Below are positions 29,083-38,956 of a stretch of DNA of 64,000 bases, piece after piece. The first letter of the stretch is position 1. The number at the start of each line of letters is the position of its first letter. Both the position numbers and the translations under genes were made by a program. Where the stretch lies: NCBI RefSeq assembly GCF_029892605.1, contig NZ_JARXWF010000002.1:1-64000 (forward strand). Reading direction: 5' to 3'. Source of the stretch: Parabacteroides sp. PM6-13. GTDB lineage: Bacteria > Bacteroidota > Bacteroidia > Bacteroidales > Tannerellaceae. A model generated the notes under the pieces. The model saw only the letters and a program-made list of their open reading frames with translations, was not told the DNA's origin and ran no database searches.

Positions 29083-31338
29083 ATGAGCGATATAAAAGAT
29101 ACGAAAATGACCGACGAACAGATGGTACAATCTGAATTCGATAAGCTTTTGGAAGAATATTTACAGTCAAACCATCGACGGAAAATAGAGCGTATCACCA
29201 AGGCTTTCAATTTTGCCAACCAGGCACACCAGGGTGCCAAACGACGTTCGGGTGAGCCCTACATTATGCATCCACTGGCGGTGGCTCGCATTGTGTGTGG
29301 CGAGATGGGACTGGGATCCACCTCGATCTGCTCCGCTTTATTGCACGACGTGGTAGAGGACACGGAATATCGGGTAGAGGATATCAAAGATATGTTTGGC
29401 CCGAAGATCGCACAGATCGTTGACGGACTCACCAAAATCTCCGGAGGGATCTTTGGAGAGCAGGCCTCGGCACAGGCGGAGAATTTCCGCAAACTGCTGT
29501 TGACCATGAGTGACGATATCCGGGTGATCCTGATTAAGATTGCCGACCGCCTGCATAATATGCGCACATTGGGTGCCATGCGTCCGGACAAGCAATTCAA
29601 GATCGCCGGCGAAACACTCTACCTCTATGCCCCCTTGGCTCATCGCCTGGGGCTTTTCACCATCAAGACCGAATTGGAAGACCTCAGCTTCAAATACGAA
29701 CACCCGCAGGAATATCAATTTATCAGCGACAAATTGAAAGCCACCGAGGAGGCGCGTAACACGCTGTTCAACCATTTTCGCGAACCGGTCGATACCCGCT
29801 TGAAAGCGATGGGCTTGGATTATGACATGAAAGCCCGGGTGAAATCGGTTTATTCCATCTGGAACAAGATGCAAAACAAAGGGGTTAGCTTCGATGATAT
29901 CTACGACATTTACGCGGTGCGCATTATCTTCGACCCGCTGCCCGGCATCGACGAAAAGAACCAATGCTGGGATATCTATTCGGCGATTACCGATATCTAC
30001 CGGATCCGGCCGGATCGTATACGCGACTGGGTGAGCCGATCGAAAGCCAATGGCTACCAAGCGCTCCACCTGACCGTGATGGGACCCGACGGTGAATGGG
30101 TAGAGATACAGATTCGTAGCCGCCGTATGGATGAGATCGCTGAGAAGGGCTTTGCCGCTCATTGGAAATACAAGGAGAGCACCGTAGAAGAGGATACCGA
30201 ATTAGACAAATGGCTGCAGACGATCACCGAGATCTTAGAAAGCCCGAATCCGGATGCGTTAGACTTTCTCGACACCATCAAACTCAATCTCTATTCGTCC
30301 GAGATATTTGTGTTCACACCGAAGGGAGATATGAAAACGCTGCCCCAAGGGGCTACTGCGCTCGACTTTGCTTACGCCCTGCATACCGATATCGGTAATA
30401 ACTGCATCGGCGCTAAGGTGAATCACCGCCTGGTGCCACTTAGCCATCAGCTCAAGAGTGGGGATCAGGTGGAGATCCTGACCTCCCGTTCACAGGAGCC
30501 ACAGCCGGAATGGCTGAACTTTGTGACAACGGCAAAGGCTCGCTCGAAGATCGACGCCGTATTGAAAAAGATGCGCAAAGAGTCTATCCGCCAGGGAGAA
30601 GGCAAGGTATTGGCTGCATTCAAGCACGCGGATATGGAGGCAAACACCTCGAATATGGATAAGCTGTCTATGTATTTTGGCTTCCCACGCAAGGAGGAGT
30701 TTTTCTACGCCGTTGAGAAAGCGGATGTGATCCTGCCGGAAAATATCCGGAAGCTATTGAAGGAGAAAAACGATAACCTATTATTTAAATATGTAAAGCA
30801 AGCTTTTGGTGGTGGAAATAAAAACACCAAGAAGGGAAATACCAAAGAAGAGGAAGAGGCAGTGCCCGAAAAACCTCGCTACGATAAGTCCAAGCCTTAC
30901 ATCCTCCGAGAAGAGGGATTTGTGCGGAATTATGTGATTGCCGACTGTTGCAAACCTATTCCGGGCGACGACGCCTTGGGATTTGTCAACGACGATGGGA
31001 ATGTGATTGTGCATAAACGCTCCTGTCCGATAGCTATGCGCCTGAAGAGCAGCTTTGGAGAGCGTATCCTCAACACGCAATGGAGCAGCCACGAAACCGC
31101 CTCCTTCGATGCCACCTTGGAGATCAAAGGGATTGATGCGATCGGGGTATTAACGGACGTTTCTAAAACCATCGCGGAATATCATGTAAACATCCAGCGC
31201 ATCCTGATCGAAGCCAAAGATGGTATGTTTGAAGGACGCATCAAAATGAAAGTGCATGATGTGGAAGATATACAACATATGTGCGTATCCCTCTCCAAAC
31301 ATAAGAATGTAAAATCCGTAGGAAGGGTGGCGGAATAG
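29083..31338 (+). CDS. Bifunctional (p)ppGpp synthase/hydrolase RelA/SpoT
   Basis: 751 aa. The HD hydrolase domain (about 45-200) has SALLHDVVEDTEY and KIADRLHNMRTLGAM. The synthetase domain (about 240-360) has RVKSVYSIWNKMQ, DIYDIYAVRIIF and GYQALHLTV. A TGS domain (about 405-465, FVFTPKGDMKTLPQGATALD) and a C-terminal ACT domain (about 675-750) follow. Both catalytic halves look intact. It makes and degrades the stringent-response alarmone in the cytoplasm. It is a single gene. TATATTTG (29044-29051) could be its -7 promoter element. In many relatives this gene follows mltD in the parAB operon, which it does not here. Confidence 0.95.
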   Translation: MSDIKDTKMTDEQMVQSEFDKLLEEYLQSNHRRKIERITKAFNFANQAHQGAKRRSGEPYIMHPLAVARIVCGEMGLGSTSICSALLHDVVEDTEYRVEDIKDMFGPKIAQIVDGLTKISGGIFGEQASAQAENFRKLLLTMSDDIRVILIKIADRLHNMRTLGAMRPDKQFKIAGETLYLYAPLAHRLGLFTIKTELEDLSFKYEHPQEYQFISDKLKATEEARNTLFNHFREPVDTRLKAMGLDYDMKARVKSVYSIWNKMQNKGVSFDDIYDIYAVRIIFDPLPGIDEKNQCWDIYSAITDIYRIRPDRIRDWVSRSKANGYQALHLTVMGPDGEWVEIQIRSRRMDEIAEKGFAAHWKYKESTVEEDTELDKWLQTITEILESPNPDALDFLDTIKLNLYSSEIFVFTPKGDMKTLPQGATALDFAYALHTDIGNNCIGAKVNHRLVPLSHQLKSGDQVEILTSRSQEPQPEWLNFVTTAKARSKIDAVLKKMRKESIRQGEGKVLAAFKHADMEANTSNMDKLSMYFGFPRKEEFFYAVEKADVILPENIRKLLKEKNDNLLFKYVKQAFGGGNKNTKKGNTKEEEEAVPEKPRYDKSKPYILREEGFVRNYVIADCCKPIPGDDALGFVNDDGNVIVHKRSCPIAMRLKSSFGERILNTQWSSHETASFDATLEIKGIDAIGVLTDVSKTIAEYHVNIQRILIEAKDGMFEGRIKMKVHDVEDIQHMCVSLSKHKNVKSVGRVAE

Positions 31339-31454
31339 ATAAATGAAGAATGATGAATGAAGAATGAAGAATCGAAGATCGCTTAGCTTCCATTCTTCAT
31401 TCTTCATTCTTCATCCTTCATTCATCATTTCCTTCATTCTTCATTCATCATTCT
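31339..31454. repeat. Low-complexity inverted repeat of TTCATTC/GAATGAA units
   Basis: Clustered GAATGAAGAA units are followed, after GATCGCTTAGC, by CATTCTTCATTC units, forming an imperfect hairpin between convergent genes. A related shorter version is at 19.1 kb. It is probably a terminator-like, length-variable repeat. Confidence 0.65.
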
Positions 31455-32417
31455 TCATTTCATTATAAGATAGGTGGTATAGGCCACATAACAAAGGATC
31501 ATCACCACGCCTTCGAGGCGGGTAATGGTTCTTTTTTTGATAAATAACCCGAAGAGGTACATCAAAAGGGCAGAGCCGATCAGTACGGAGAAGTCGACAT
31601 AATCGAGTCCCTGAATGGAGAGCGGCGTAATGGAAGCACTACATCCCAAGACAAAAAAGATATTGAAGAGGTTGGAACCAACCACATTGCCAATAGCCAT
31701 TTCGGGATTCTTTTTCAAGGCGGCCACGACCGAGGTAGCCAGTTCCGGCAGGGAGGTTCCTCCCGCAACCAGCGTAAGTCCGATGATCGATTCGCTTACG
31801 CCCAGCCCGCGCGCGATGCCCGATGCACCGTTGACAAAAAACTGACCTCCGTAAACAAGCCCGACCAAGCCCCCAATCACATAGAGCGCAGATCGCCAAA
31901 CGGGCATATCTTTGATCGTTGTCTCTTCTACCCGCTCCTCCCCTTCCGGCTTTTTCCGGGCAATGGCAAAGGTGTATCCTAAGAAAATCAGGAAGAAACA
32001 GAGCAACAGCATCCCTTCGGTGCGGTTGATCATATTGGCAGCCTCTTGGTTTATCCATATATCGTTCGCGCAAAGGAAAAGGGCGACGGAAGCCAACAGG
32101 CAGAGAGGGATTTCACGCGTCAAGGTGCTTTTGGTGATGCTGATAGGGATAATGGCCGCCGTGCAGCCAATGATCATCAGCGAGTTGAAAATATTGCTCC
32201 CGACAACATTGCCCACCGCCAAGTCGCCGCTTCCTTTCAAAGCGGAAACGACGCTCACAGTCAGTTCAGGCGCCGATGTACCGAAGGCTACGATCGTAAG
32301 TCCAATCACCAGATTAGAAATATGAAAACGCTTGGCGATCGAAGAGGCGCCATCGGTCAGCGCATTGGCTCCTATTAATATAAGAACCAATCCTCCAACC
32401 AGATATAAAATATTCAT
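31455..32417 (-). CDS. Calcium/sodium antiporter (CaCA, YrbG family)
   Basis: 320 aa with about ten membrane segments in two inverted halves. Each half has the alpha-repeat: IVAFGTSAPELTVS in the first and LVAGGTSLPELATS in the second, each followed by AVGNVVGSNIFN or AIGNVVGSNLFN. These are the ion-binding acidic motifs of cation/Ca2+ exchangers in the inner membrane. It is 12 bp from the downstream end of the DUF3127 gene and probably co-transcribed with it. Confidence 0.93.
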   Translation of the reverse strand: MNILYLVGGLVLILIGANALTDGASSIAKRFHISNLVIGLTIVAFGTSAPELTVSVVSALKGSGDLAVGNVVGSNIFNSLMIIGCTAAIIPISITKSTLTREIPLCLLASVALFLCANDIWINQEAANMINRTEGMLLLCFFLIFLGYTFAIARKKPEGEERVEETTIKDMPVWRSALYVIGGLVGLVYGGQFFVNGASGIARGLGVSESIIGLTLVAGGTSLPELATSVVAALKKNPEMAIGNVVGSNLFNIFFVLGCSASITPLSIQGLDYVDFSVLIGSALLMYLFGLFIKKRTITRLEGVVMILCYVAYTTYLIMK

Positions 32418-32429
32418 GGAATGAACGTA

Positions 32430-32822
32430 TTAAAAGGGCAGATCGTCGATCGGATTATCCATCGGGGGTGCCGCAGGCGGGGTCGCTACGGGAGCTCCAC
32501 TGGGCACAAAATCGGGAGGAGTCGTCATGTGCGGATCAATCGATGCACCGGCAACCGGACGGTCTACCTTCCAGGCGTTGATGTTTGTAAACCAACGTCC
32601 CTGATATTCACGACTCTCAATATCGAAAGAGACGATAACGGTTTCGCCTGCCTGGATATTGGCTTGTGCGATGCGGTCGGCACCAAAGATCTGGAAACAT
32701 ACTTTTTTAGGATACTGCTCCTGCGTTTCCAGTACGTATTCTTGTTTTTTCCACTCGTTGCCTGCTTTGCTGGTACCCCCTACTTCAGGAAGCACTGCGA
32801 TTATTTTTCCGGTAATTTCCAT
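32430..32822 (-). CDS. DUF3127 protein (OB-fold, SSB-like)
   Basis: 130 aa from MEITGKIIAVLPEVGG (32822; a start 12 bp upstream is possible). The core with KKQEYVLETQEQYPKKVCFQ and VIVSFDIESREYQGRWF matches DUF3127, an OB-fold family common in Bacteroidetes and resembling single-strand binding proteins. The C-terminus is Pro-rich and ends NPIDDLPF, very like the acidic SSB tip (DDDIPF) that recruits repair proteins. A DNA-binding role is therefore plausible but unproven. Confidence 0.85.
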   Translation of the reverse strand: MEITGKIIAVLPEVGGTSKAGNEWKKQEYVLETQEQYPKKVCFQIFGADRIAQANIQAGETVIVSFDIESREYQGRWFTNINAWKVDRPVAGASIDPHMTTPPDFVPSGAPVATPPAAPPMDNPIDDLPF

Positions 32823-32944
32823 TTGTATATACACTATTTTTTAGAGCTACGAAGGTAAGGTTTTCCCTGAAAACTTGCTAACACTACGGATAGGTTTCTT
32901 TGTTTTTACCTTTTTTTTCACTTTTCGCCATTATCAAATTGATA

Positions 32945-33050
32945 GCAAAACAGCCATTTTACCGTACAATATGATACGTTAAAAAGTGTTACTCCTGCGG
33001 GTAATTTAAAATACCCCTACGTTTTCGGAAAAAAAGTCGGTCGATTTTGA
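32945..33050. repeat. Interspersed intergenic repeat, copy B (inverted to copy A)
   Basis: Reverse complement of 10375-10490 with scattered changes; contains GATACGTTAAAAAGTGTTAC and ATACCCCTACGTTTT. It is continuous with the next module at 33051, so this is the empty-site version of the IS110 target. Confidence 0.85.
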
Positions 33051-33175
33051 CAATTTGTAAATCGCTTAGCGAAGCGTAAAGCAAAATGACAAACAGCGTT
33101 CGCTTAGCCGAAGGCGTAAAGCAAAATGGTCTGAACCGGGAAACAACGTTCGCTTCCGAAGGGAGCAATACGCTG
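33051..33175. repeat. Intergenic repeat module, inverted copy of 8861-8985
   Basis: Reads CAATTTGTAAATCGC to AGCAATACGCTG. It contains two related sub-units with GTAAAGCAAAATG. It is uninterrupted at the point where the 9-kb copy carries the IS. Confidence 0.85.
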
Positions 33176-33287
33176 TTTTTTGGATTTTCAGGATGTGATT
33201 GGTTGGATTGATTTGATAGAGGCAGATCTTCAAGTAGGAGGAAATGGGAAGGTTTTTAGAAAGCCCGGAAGGGCTTCAACCTGGATA

Positions 33288-33436
33288 ACCCCGTGCAAAC
33301 CGTAGGTGCAGCTCGGGGTTGACGTAATATATATATATCATGAGCTCCGTAGGAGGTCAACTATTGAGCCCCTACGGAGCTCGTTTTTTATCATGCTCTC
33401 GTCCCCCGAGCTGCGCCTTAGCGGCTTGCACGGGGT
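33288..33436. repeat. Large nested palindromic repeat, copy 2
   Basis: Inverted relative to 130-286. Same outer arms ACCCCGTGCAA and TTGCACGGGGT and same central hairpin GAGCTCCGTAGG / CCTACGGAGCTC. The AT run is shorter than in copy 1, so the microsatellite varies between copies. Flanking segments also match copy 1. Confidence 0.75.
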
Positions 33437-33469
33437 TATCCACATCTAAGTCCTTCCGGACTTTAGCAC

Positions 33470-33554
33470 CTTCAAATCTTACAATATCTAAAGACCCGCC
33501 CCACCTTCATCATTACACTACCTGAATTCAAATATGCATTCTCCGGATGAACCT
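33470..33554. repeat. Intergenic repeat module, direct copy of 8767-8852
   Basis: Nearly identical to 8767-8852 in the same orientation, ending CCGGATGAACCT. Confidence 0.8.
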
Positions 33555-33578
33555 TGATAAAATGGGAGGATACCCCCA

Positions 33579-33938
33579 TCACTCTTCCTTAGGTCCAATA
33601 GAGGCGAAGGCCTCTTTCATGGCGAGCAATTCTTCTTTGATTTGTTTTAGACGGTTGACGATCTCTTCCTGGCGGATGGTCGTCTCTTTGTTGTCTTTTA
33701 GTTTCTGACGGGCGCCGGCAAGGGTCATGCCGCGCTCCTTCACCAAATGGAATATCAAGCGTACGGCATCGATGTCTTCCTGTTTGTAGAAACGGGTGCC
33801 CTTCGCGTTCTTGCGCGGACGGATCGAATCGAACTCCTTCTCCCAGAAGCGAAGCGTAGACTCATTGACGCCAAACATCTGAGCCACTTCACCAATGGAG
33901 TAGTATAATTTCTGCGTCTTTTCTTTCTTCAGGGCCAT
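33579..33938 (-). CDS. MerR-family transcriptional regulator
   Basis: 119 aa. An N-terminal winged-helix MerR domain begins KLYYSIGEVAQMFGVNEST and continues LRFWEKEFDSIRPRKNAKG and TRFYKQEDIDAVRLI. A short C-terminal coiled coil (about 85-115) without Cys residues argues against metal sensing. This short MerR type is common in Bacteroidetes. It is 15 bp downstream of the M23 peptidase gene and probably co-transcribed. Confidence 0.88.
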   Translation of the reverse strand: MALKKEKTQKLYYSIGEVAQMFGVNESTLRFWEKEFDSIRPRKNAKGTRFYKQEDIDAVRLIFHLVKERGMTLAGARQKLKDNKETTIRQEEIVNRLKQIKEELLAMKEAFASIGPKEE

Positions 33939-33953
33939 ACCGGTAGTTTTGTA

Positions 33954-34937
33954 TTAATCCATCACCTGACCGTGGTTGTCGGCGATCTGGATCATGCGAT
34001 CGTATTCTTCGGGCGTCAAGTCCATAAAGTAATACTTGGCAGGATTATCATGTTTGCCCCGGACGATCACCTCATAATGCAGGTGGGGACCGGTGGATTT
34101 ACCCGTGTTACCCACTTCACCGATGATTTGTCCGCGTACAACCTTCTGCCCTACCCGCACACCAAATTTATTCATATGTCCGTAGAGCGTTTCATAGCCG
34201 TATCCATGGTTGATCACGATACAGTTGCCATAACCCTGCTTCCAGCCGGCATAAGTGATCGTTCCGTCGCCGGTGGCATAGATCTCTGTTCCAATCTTGG
34301 CCGAGAAGTCCATGCCCGCGTGAAAGCGCGGAACACGATAGATCGGGTCGATACGTGGGCCATAACCCGAAGCCGTACGCGCCAGGTCTTTATTGGAGAT
34401 CGGCTGGATAGCCGGAATACATTTACTGCGCTCTTCCTGCGTCTTTCCCAGGTCGATGATCTCTTCCAGGGAGTTGGATTGCACATACAATTGTTTGCGC
34501 AACATATCCATACGGCGTGTCGTGGCGACAACCAGTTCCGGATTCGACAGTGCCATCAGATGCTCATAACGGTCGGTACCCCCAAAACCGGACTTACGTA
34601 CCGATTCGGGAATAGGTTCGGCCTGGAAAATGGCACGGTATAACTTTTCATCACGTTGTTGCAGGTCTTCCAACACGCCCATGGCACCATCCAAACGCAG
34701 GGAGAGCACCTCGTATTGAGTTTGCAACAGTTTATTTTCTTTGCGCAACTCCGATTCGACAGGCGAATCGATGAAATTAAGTACAATGTAAAGAGCAATG
34801 GCACCAAAAACAACACCTGAGCTTAAATGCTTGAGAATAGAGAATAAACGGTCTTTGCGAGTCGGATATACCCGCTCGTAACTCAACGTGTTAGGGTTAA
34901 AATGATAGTAAACTTTACGGTTTTTGAATAGCTTCAT
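33954..34937 (-). CDS. M23-family peptidoglycan endopeptidase (LytM domain)
   Basis: 327 aa. A cytoplasmic start (YHFNPNTLSYERVYPTR) is followed by one membrane helix (about 35-52) and a coiled coil (about 55-100). The C-terminal LytM/M23 domain (about 195-310) has HAGMDFSAKIG (zinc His and Asp), LYGHMNKFGV and GPHLHYEV (H-x-H). The metal ligands look complete, so the enzyme should be active on peptide cross-links. It is divergent from alaS, with the shared promoter region at 34938-35033. Confidence 0.92.
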   Translation of the reverse strand: MKLFKNRKVYYHFNPNTLSYERVYPTRKDRLFSILKHLSSGVVFGAIALYIVLNFIDSPVESELRKENKLLQTQYEVLSLRLDGAMGVLEDLQQRDEKLYRAIFQAEPIPESVRKSGFGGTDRYEHLMALSNPELVVATTRRMDMLRKQLYVQSNSLEEIIDLGKTQEERSKCIPAIQPISNKDLARTASGYGPRIDPIYRVPRFHAGMDFSAKIGTEIYATGDGTITYAGWKQGYGNCIVINHGYGYETLYGHMNKFGVRVGQKVVRGQIIGEVGNTGKSTGPHLHYEVIVRGKHDNPAKYYFMDLTPEEYDRMIQIADNHGQVMD

Positions 34938-34981
34938 GGAATATTTTGTTGATAGAGAACTGCAAAATTAATAAAATGAAG

Positions 34982-34989
34982 TACTTTTG
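34982..34989 (+). promoter_or_regulatory. Possible -7 element of the alaS promoter
   Basis: TACTTTTG fits TAnnTTTG, 44 bp before the alaS start. A correctly spaced -33 TTTG is not visible, so the call is weak. Confidence 0.35.
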
Positions 34990-35033
34990 CAAATCCTTTT
35001 TGGGAATATTAACGAGAACTACAAGAAAGAGTT

Positions 35034-37658
35034 ATGTTATCAGCTAAAGAAACCCGCGAATCGTTTAAAGCCTTTTTTGCGTCAAAAGGGCATCGCATAG
35101 TCCCTTCTGCCCCTATGGTAATCAAGGGAGACCCTACATTGATGTTTACCAATGCAGGGATGAATCAGTTCAAAGATATTATTCTTGGGAACGTACCCAT
35201 CAAATATGCCCGGATCGCTGACTCTCAGAAATGTCTGCGCGTCAGCGGTAAGCATAATGACCTCGAGGAGGTAGGGCATGACACCTATCACCATACGATG
35301 TTCGAGATGCTGGGCAACTGGTCGTTTGGCGATTACTTCAAGAAAGAGGCGATCAGTTGGGCGTGGGAATACCTGGTGGATGTGTTGAAGCTGGATCCGC
35401 AGCGGCTGTATGCGACTGTTTTTGAAGGAAGCCCGGCCGATGGCCTGGAGCGCGACGACGAAGCGGCCGGTTATTGGGAAGAATACCTGCCGTTGGATCA
35501 TATCCTGAACGGGAACAAAAAAGATAATTTCTGGGAAATGGGTGATACCGGTCCTTGCGGTCCCTGTTCGGAGGTGCATATCGACTTGCGCCCGGAAGAG
35601 GAACGGAAAGCGATCTCGGGTGCCGACCTGGTCAACAAAGATCATCCGCAGGTGATCGAGATCTGGAACCTGGTGTTTATGCAATACAACCGTCTGAGCG
35701 ACGGCTCGCTGGAAGGCCTGCCCGCTAAGGTGATCGATACCGGTATGGGATTCGAGCGGTTGTGTATGGCTATCCAGGGCAAGACATCCAACTACGACAC
35801 GGATGTTTTTCAACCGATCATCCAGGCTATCGCTGCCAAGACTGGTTTGAAATACGGTGATGCCAAGCAACAGGATATCGCCATGCGCGTGATTGCCGAC
35901 CATATCCGTACGATTGCTTTCTCGATAACCGACGGACAATTACCGTCGAATGCGAAAGCGGGATATGTGATCCGTCGTATCCTGCGCCGCGCGGTGCGTT
36001 ATGGATATACCTTCCTCGGCTGCAAAGAGGCCTTTATGTATACGCTGATTCCTTCGCTGATCGATACGATGGGCGATGCTTATCCGGAATTGATCGCCCA
36101 AAAAACGCTGATCGAAAAGGTGATAAAAGAGGAGGAGGAATCTTTCCTGCGCACCTTGGAGACAGGGATTCGTCTGTTGGACAAAAAGATGGAAGAGGCG
36201 AATAAAGAGAACAAGAAAATCATCAGCGGTGTGGATGCCTTCACCCTGTATGACACCTATGGTTTCCCGTTAGACCTCACAGAATTGATCCTGCGTGAGC
36301 ATGATATGGAGATCAACCAGGAGGAGTTTACGGCCGAAATGCAAAAACAGAAAGAGCGTGCCCGTAACGCGGCAGCGATCGAAACCGGCGACTGGGTGGT
36401 GTTGAAAGAGGGTGAAAGCCGTTTCGTCGGTTATGATCTTTTTGAGGCGGAAGCGGAAATACAACGTTACCGGAAGATAAAACAAAAGAATAAAGAGCTT
36501 TATCAGATCGTACTTGATCAGACTCCTTTCTATGCCGAAAAAGGGGGACAGGTAGGCGACTCCGGTTGGCTGATTACCGATGAGGAGAAGATTGCGATAT
36601 TGGATACCAAGAGCGAGAATAACCTTTCCGTTCACCTGGTATCTCAACTGCCCAAAGACGTAACGGCCACCTTCCGGGCGGTCATCAATAAAGAGAAACG
36701 CATCCAGTCGGAATGTAATCATACGGCTACTCACCTCTTACACGAAGCATTGCGCGACCTGCTCGGAACGCATGTAGAACAGAAAGGCTCGTATGTGTCT
36801 CCTGAATCATTGCGCTTCGACTTCTCGCACTTCCAGAAAGTGACCGACGAGGAGATCCGCGAGGTGGAGAAACGCGTCAATAAAAAGATCCGCGAGAATA
36901 TCTCGTTGAATGAAAACCGCTGTGTGCCTATTAACGAGGCGATGGAGCTGGGCGCGATGGCCTTGTTCGGAGAGAAATATGGCGATGAGGTGCGCGTCGT
37001 GCGCTTCGGAAGCTCGGTGGAACTTTGCGGTGGGACGCATATACCTTCGACCGGTATGATCGGAAGTATGCGTATTATAAGTGAAAGTTCTATCGCGGCG
37101 GGTATTCGACGTATCGAGGCTATCACGGCGGAAGCGGCGGATAATCAATATTTTGCACAACAAGATATGGTGCGCGAGGTGCGGTCGATGTTTAATAATA
37201 TCCCCAATATCCTTCCGGCGATACGCAAAGCGATCGAAGAGAACTCCGGATTGCGCAAGCAGATGGAAGACTTTATGCAGGAAAAAGCCATCATGATGAA
37301 AGAAGAATTGATGCGCAGAGCGGTCGATCATGACGGAGTGAAGCTGGTTCGTTTCATTGGAAATGCTCCTGCGGAGGTATTGAAGAACATTGCTTTCCAG
37401 ATTCGCGGAGAGATCAATGTGCCCTTCATCCTGGTAGCCGGAACGCATGAAGAATCGAAATGTTCGCTGATGGTGATGCTGAGCGATAGCCTGATTGAAA
37501 AAGGATTCAACGCGGCTACCTTAGTCAAAGGGGCAGCCAGCCTGATTCAGGGCGGTGGAGGCGGACAGCCTCACTTTGCTACCGCCGGAGGTAAAAAGGC
37601 TGAAGGCCTGTCCGATGCGGTCGATAAGATTCTGGAAGATGCCGGACTGAAATACTAA
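35034..37658 (+). CDS. alaS: Alanyl-tRNA synthetase
   Basis: 874 aa, full length. The class II catalytic core opens [20 protein letters not shown] with [11 protein letters not shown]. The editing domain zinc motif [12 protein letters not shown] and the [10 protein letters not shown] motif are intact, and the C-Ala region ends [15 protein letters not shown]. It charges tRNA-Ala. aroB follows 4 bp later, so the two are probably one transcript. Confidence 0.98.
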   Translation: MLSAKETRESFKAFFASKGHRIVPSAPMVIKGDPTLMFTNAGMNQFKDIILGNVPIKYARIADSQKCLRVSGKHNDLEEVGHDTYHHTMFEMLGNWSFGDYFKKEAISWAWEYLVDVLKLDPQRLYATVFEGSPADGLERDDEAAGYWEEYLPLDHILNGNKKDNFWEMGDTGPCGPCSEVHIDLRPEEERKAISGADLVNKDHPQVIEIWNLVFMQYNRLSDGSLEGLPAKVIDTGMGFERLCMAIQGKTSNYDTDVFQPIIQAIAAKTGLKYGDAKQQDIAMRVIADHIRTIAFSITDGQLPSNAKAGYVIRRILRRAVRYGYTFLGCKEAFMYTLIPSLIDTMGDAYPELIAQKTLIEKVIKEEEESFLRTLETGIRLLDKKMEEANKENKKIISGVDAFTLYDTYGFPLDLTELILREHDMEINQEEFTAEMQKQKERARNAAAIETGDWVVLKEGESRFVGYDLFEAEAEIQRYRKIKQKNKELYQIVLDQTPFYAEKGGQVGDSGWLITDEEKIAILDTKSENNLSVHLVSQLPKDVTATFRAVINKEKRIQSECNHTATHLLHEALRDLLGTHVEQKGSYVSPESLRFDFSHFQKVTDEEIREVEKRVNKKIRENISLNENRCVPINEAMELGAMALFGEKYGDEVRVVRFGSSVELCGGTHIPSTGMIGSMRIISESSIAAGIRRIEAITAEAADNQYFAQQDMVREVRSMFNNIPNILPAIRKAIEENSGLRKQMEDFMQEKAIMMKEELMRRAVDHDGVKLVRFIGNAPAEVLKNIAFQIRGEINVPFILVAGTHEESKCSLMVMLSDSLIEKGFNAATLVKGAASLIQGGGGGQPHFATAGGKKAEGLSDAVDKILEDAGLKY

Positions 37659-37662
37659 GCGT

Positions 37663-38727
37663 ATGTCCAAGCAACGAGTGGTTATTACAGAGGATCTGCA
37701 AGCTGAACTGACTGCTTTTTTATCCTCTCTGACATACAACAGACTTTTCGTATTGACCGATACGAATACGAAAACGCATTGCCTTCCTTTATTGCTGGAT
37801 ATTCCGGCAGTAAAGGAGGCTTTGTTTTTTACGGTAGAGGCGGGTGATACACATAAAGAGTTGGAACAATTGGCCTCGATCTGGCGGTTCCTCGCAGAAA
37901 ACGGAGCTTCGCGCGACTCTATCCTGATCAACCTGGGAGGCGGCATGGTGACCGATATGGGCGGCTTTGCCGGTGCCACCTTCAAACGTGGTATCCGCAC
38001 CATCAATATCCCGACCACCCTGATGGCTTCTGTCGATGCGGCGGTAGGTGGTAAGACGGGCATCAACTTCAACGGCTTGAAGAATGAGATCGGCTCTTTC
38101 TATCCTCCTCTGTGCGTGTTTATCAATAATCATTTCCTGCGCACGTTGGATCGCGACAACCTCCTTTCGGGTTATGCGGAGATGATCAAGCACGGATTAA
38201 TAAGTTCGGAGGAGCACTATCATTCAATTATACGATACGACCTGGATGCCCCGATGGACTACCCCATCTTCAACCGGATGACGGCAGCGTCGGTAGCGGT
38301 CAAAGAAGAGATTGTCGCGCAGGATCCCAAAGAAAAAGGTATCCGCAAAGCCCTCAACCTGGGTCATACAGTCGGCCATGCCTTTGAAAGTCTCTCTTTC
38401 AGGAGAAATCAACCTTTATTGCATGGCCATGCAGTGGCTGCCGGAATAGTCTGCGAACTTTACCTCTCTTACAAGCGCAGTGGTTTCCCAATCAGTAAAC
38501 TACGTCAGGTGGTCAACTACATCAAAGCCTATTACCCTCCCTTCTTTTACGATTGCACTGATTATGAGTCTCTTTATGAATTCATGACACACGACAAAAA
38601 GAACGAAGGCGGCATCATCAACTTCACGTTACTGGCCGATATCGAAGAAGTAAGAATAAATCAGGAAGTCTCCAAAGAGACTATCCTCGAATCGCTCGAT
38701 TTTTACAGGGAAAGTTTTGGCATATAA
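37663..38727 (+). CDS. aroB: 3-dehydroquinate synthase
   Basis: 354 aa. NAD and metal-site motifs are present: NLGGGMVTDMGGFAGATFKR, PTTLMASVDAAVGGKTGIN, SGYAEMIKHGLI and LGHTVGHAFE. It converts DAHP to 3-dehydroquinate in the shikimate pathway. It lies directly behind alaS. Its 3-prime end contains the -33 element of the tRNA-Pro promoter. Confidence 0.96.
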   Translation: MSKQRVVITEDLQAELTAFLSSLTYNRLFVLTDTNTKTHCLPLLLDIPAVKEALFFTVEAGDTHKELEQLASIWRFLAENGASRDSILINLGGGMVTDMGGFAGATFKRGIRTINIPTTLMASVDAAVGGKTGINFNGLKNEIGSFYPPLCVFINNHFLRTLDRDNLLSGYAEMIKHGLISSEEHYHSIIRYDLDAPMDYPIFNRMTAASVAVKEEIVAQDPKEKGIRKALNLGHTVGHAFESLSFRRNQPLLHGHAVAAGIVCELYLSYKRSGFPISKLRQVVNYIKAYYPPFFYDCTDYESLYEFMTHDKKNEGGIINFTLLADIEEVRINQEVSKETILESLDFYRESFGI

Positions 38728-38747
38728 ACGAAAAATCCCTACATTTG
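38716..38747 (+). promoter_or_regulatory. Consensus Bacteroidetes promoter for tRNA-Pro
   Basis: TTTG (38716-38719), 20-base spacer, TACATTTG (38740-38747). This is a full match to TTTG-N19/20-TAnnTTTG, with the tRNA starting 13 bases after the -7 element. The -33 element lies inside the 3-prime end of aroB. Confidence 0.8.
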
Positions 38748-38760
38748 TCCCCGAATTAAA

Positions 38761-38834
38761 CGGGATGTAGCTCAGCCCGGTAGAGTACGCGTCTGGGGGG
38801 CGTGTGGTCGCAGGTTCAAATCCTGTCATCCCGA
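38761..38834 (+). tRNA. tRNA-Pro (anticodon GGG)
   Basis: 74 nt cloverleaf. The acceptor stem CGGGATG pairs with CATCCCG. The D arm begins GCTCAGCC. The anticodon stem CGCGT/GCGTG encloses the loop CTGGGGG, giving anticodon GGG. The T arm is CAGGTTCAAATCCTG. The discriminator base is A and the CCA is not encoded. It sits at the left edge of the AT-rich island, a common integration location, but no repeat of its 3-prime end is visible at the right edge. Confidence 0.95.
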
Positions 38835-38847
38835 CAACTGAAACAGA

Positions 38848-38881
38848 GAGGTTTACGATAAAAAGTAAACCTCTTTTTTTA
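38848..38881 (+). terminator. Rho-independent terminator after tRNA-Pro
   Basis: GAGGTTTAC (38848-38856) and GTAAACCTC (38865-38873) form a perfect 9-bp stem with an 8-base loop, followed by eight T residues. Confidence 0.9.
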
Positions 38882-38896
38882 TTGGTGCATTATGGA

Positions 38897-38927
38897 TTTG
38901 CGATTGATTCGTTTTTTATTATTTTTG
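38897..38927 (+). promoter_or_regulatory. Consensus promoter of the accessory island operon
   Basis: TTTG (38897-38900), 19-base spacer, TATTTTTG (38920-38927). It is a perfect TTTG-N19-TAnnTTTG match 29 bp before the first island gene, so the sigma-like gene itself looks read by the housekeeping sigma factor. Confidence 0.75.
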
Positions 38928-38956
38928 TTTTTTTGAAAAAAGTGTGCATTTATACC

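Larger units (their letters stand above)
32823..33578. other. Repeat-mosaic intergenic region
   Basis: No gene is supported. In order it contains the interspersed repeat B (32945-33050), the module matching 8861-8985 (33051-33175), the palindromic repeat copy 2 (33288-33436) and the module matching 8767-8852 (33470-33554). Short frames across the palindrome are not believed. Confidence 0.75.

Noticed and set aside
31339-31454. CRISPR-like short repeats
   Set aside because: Units are overlapping low-complexity heptamer/decamer runs without regular spacers.
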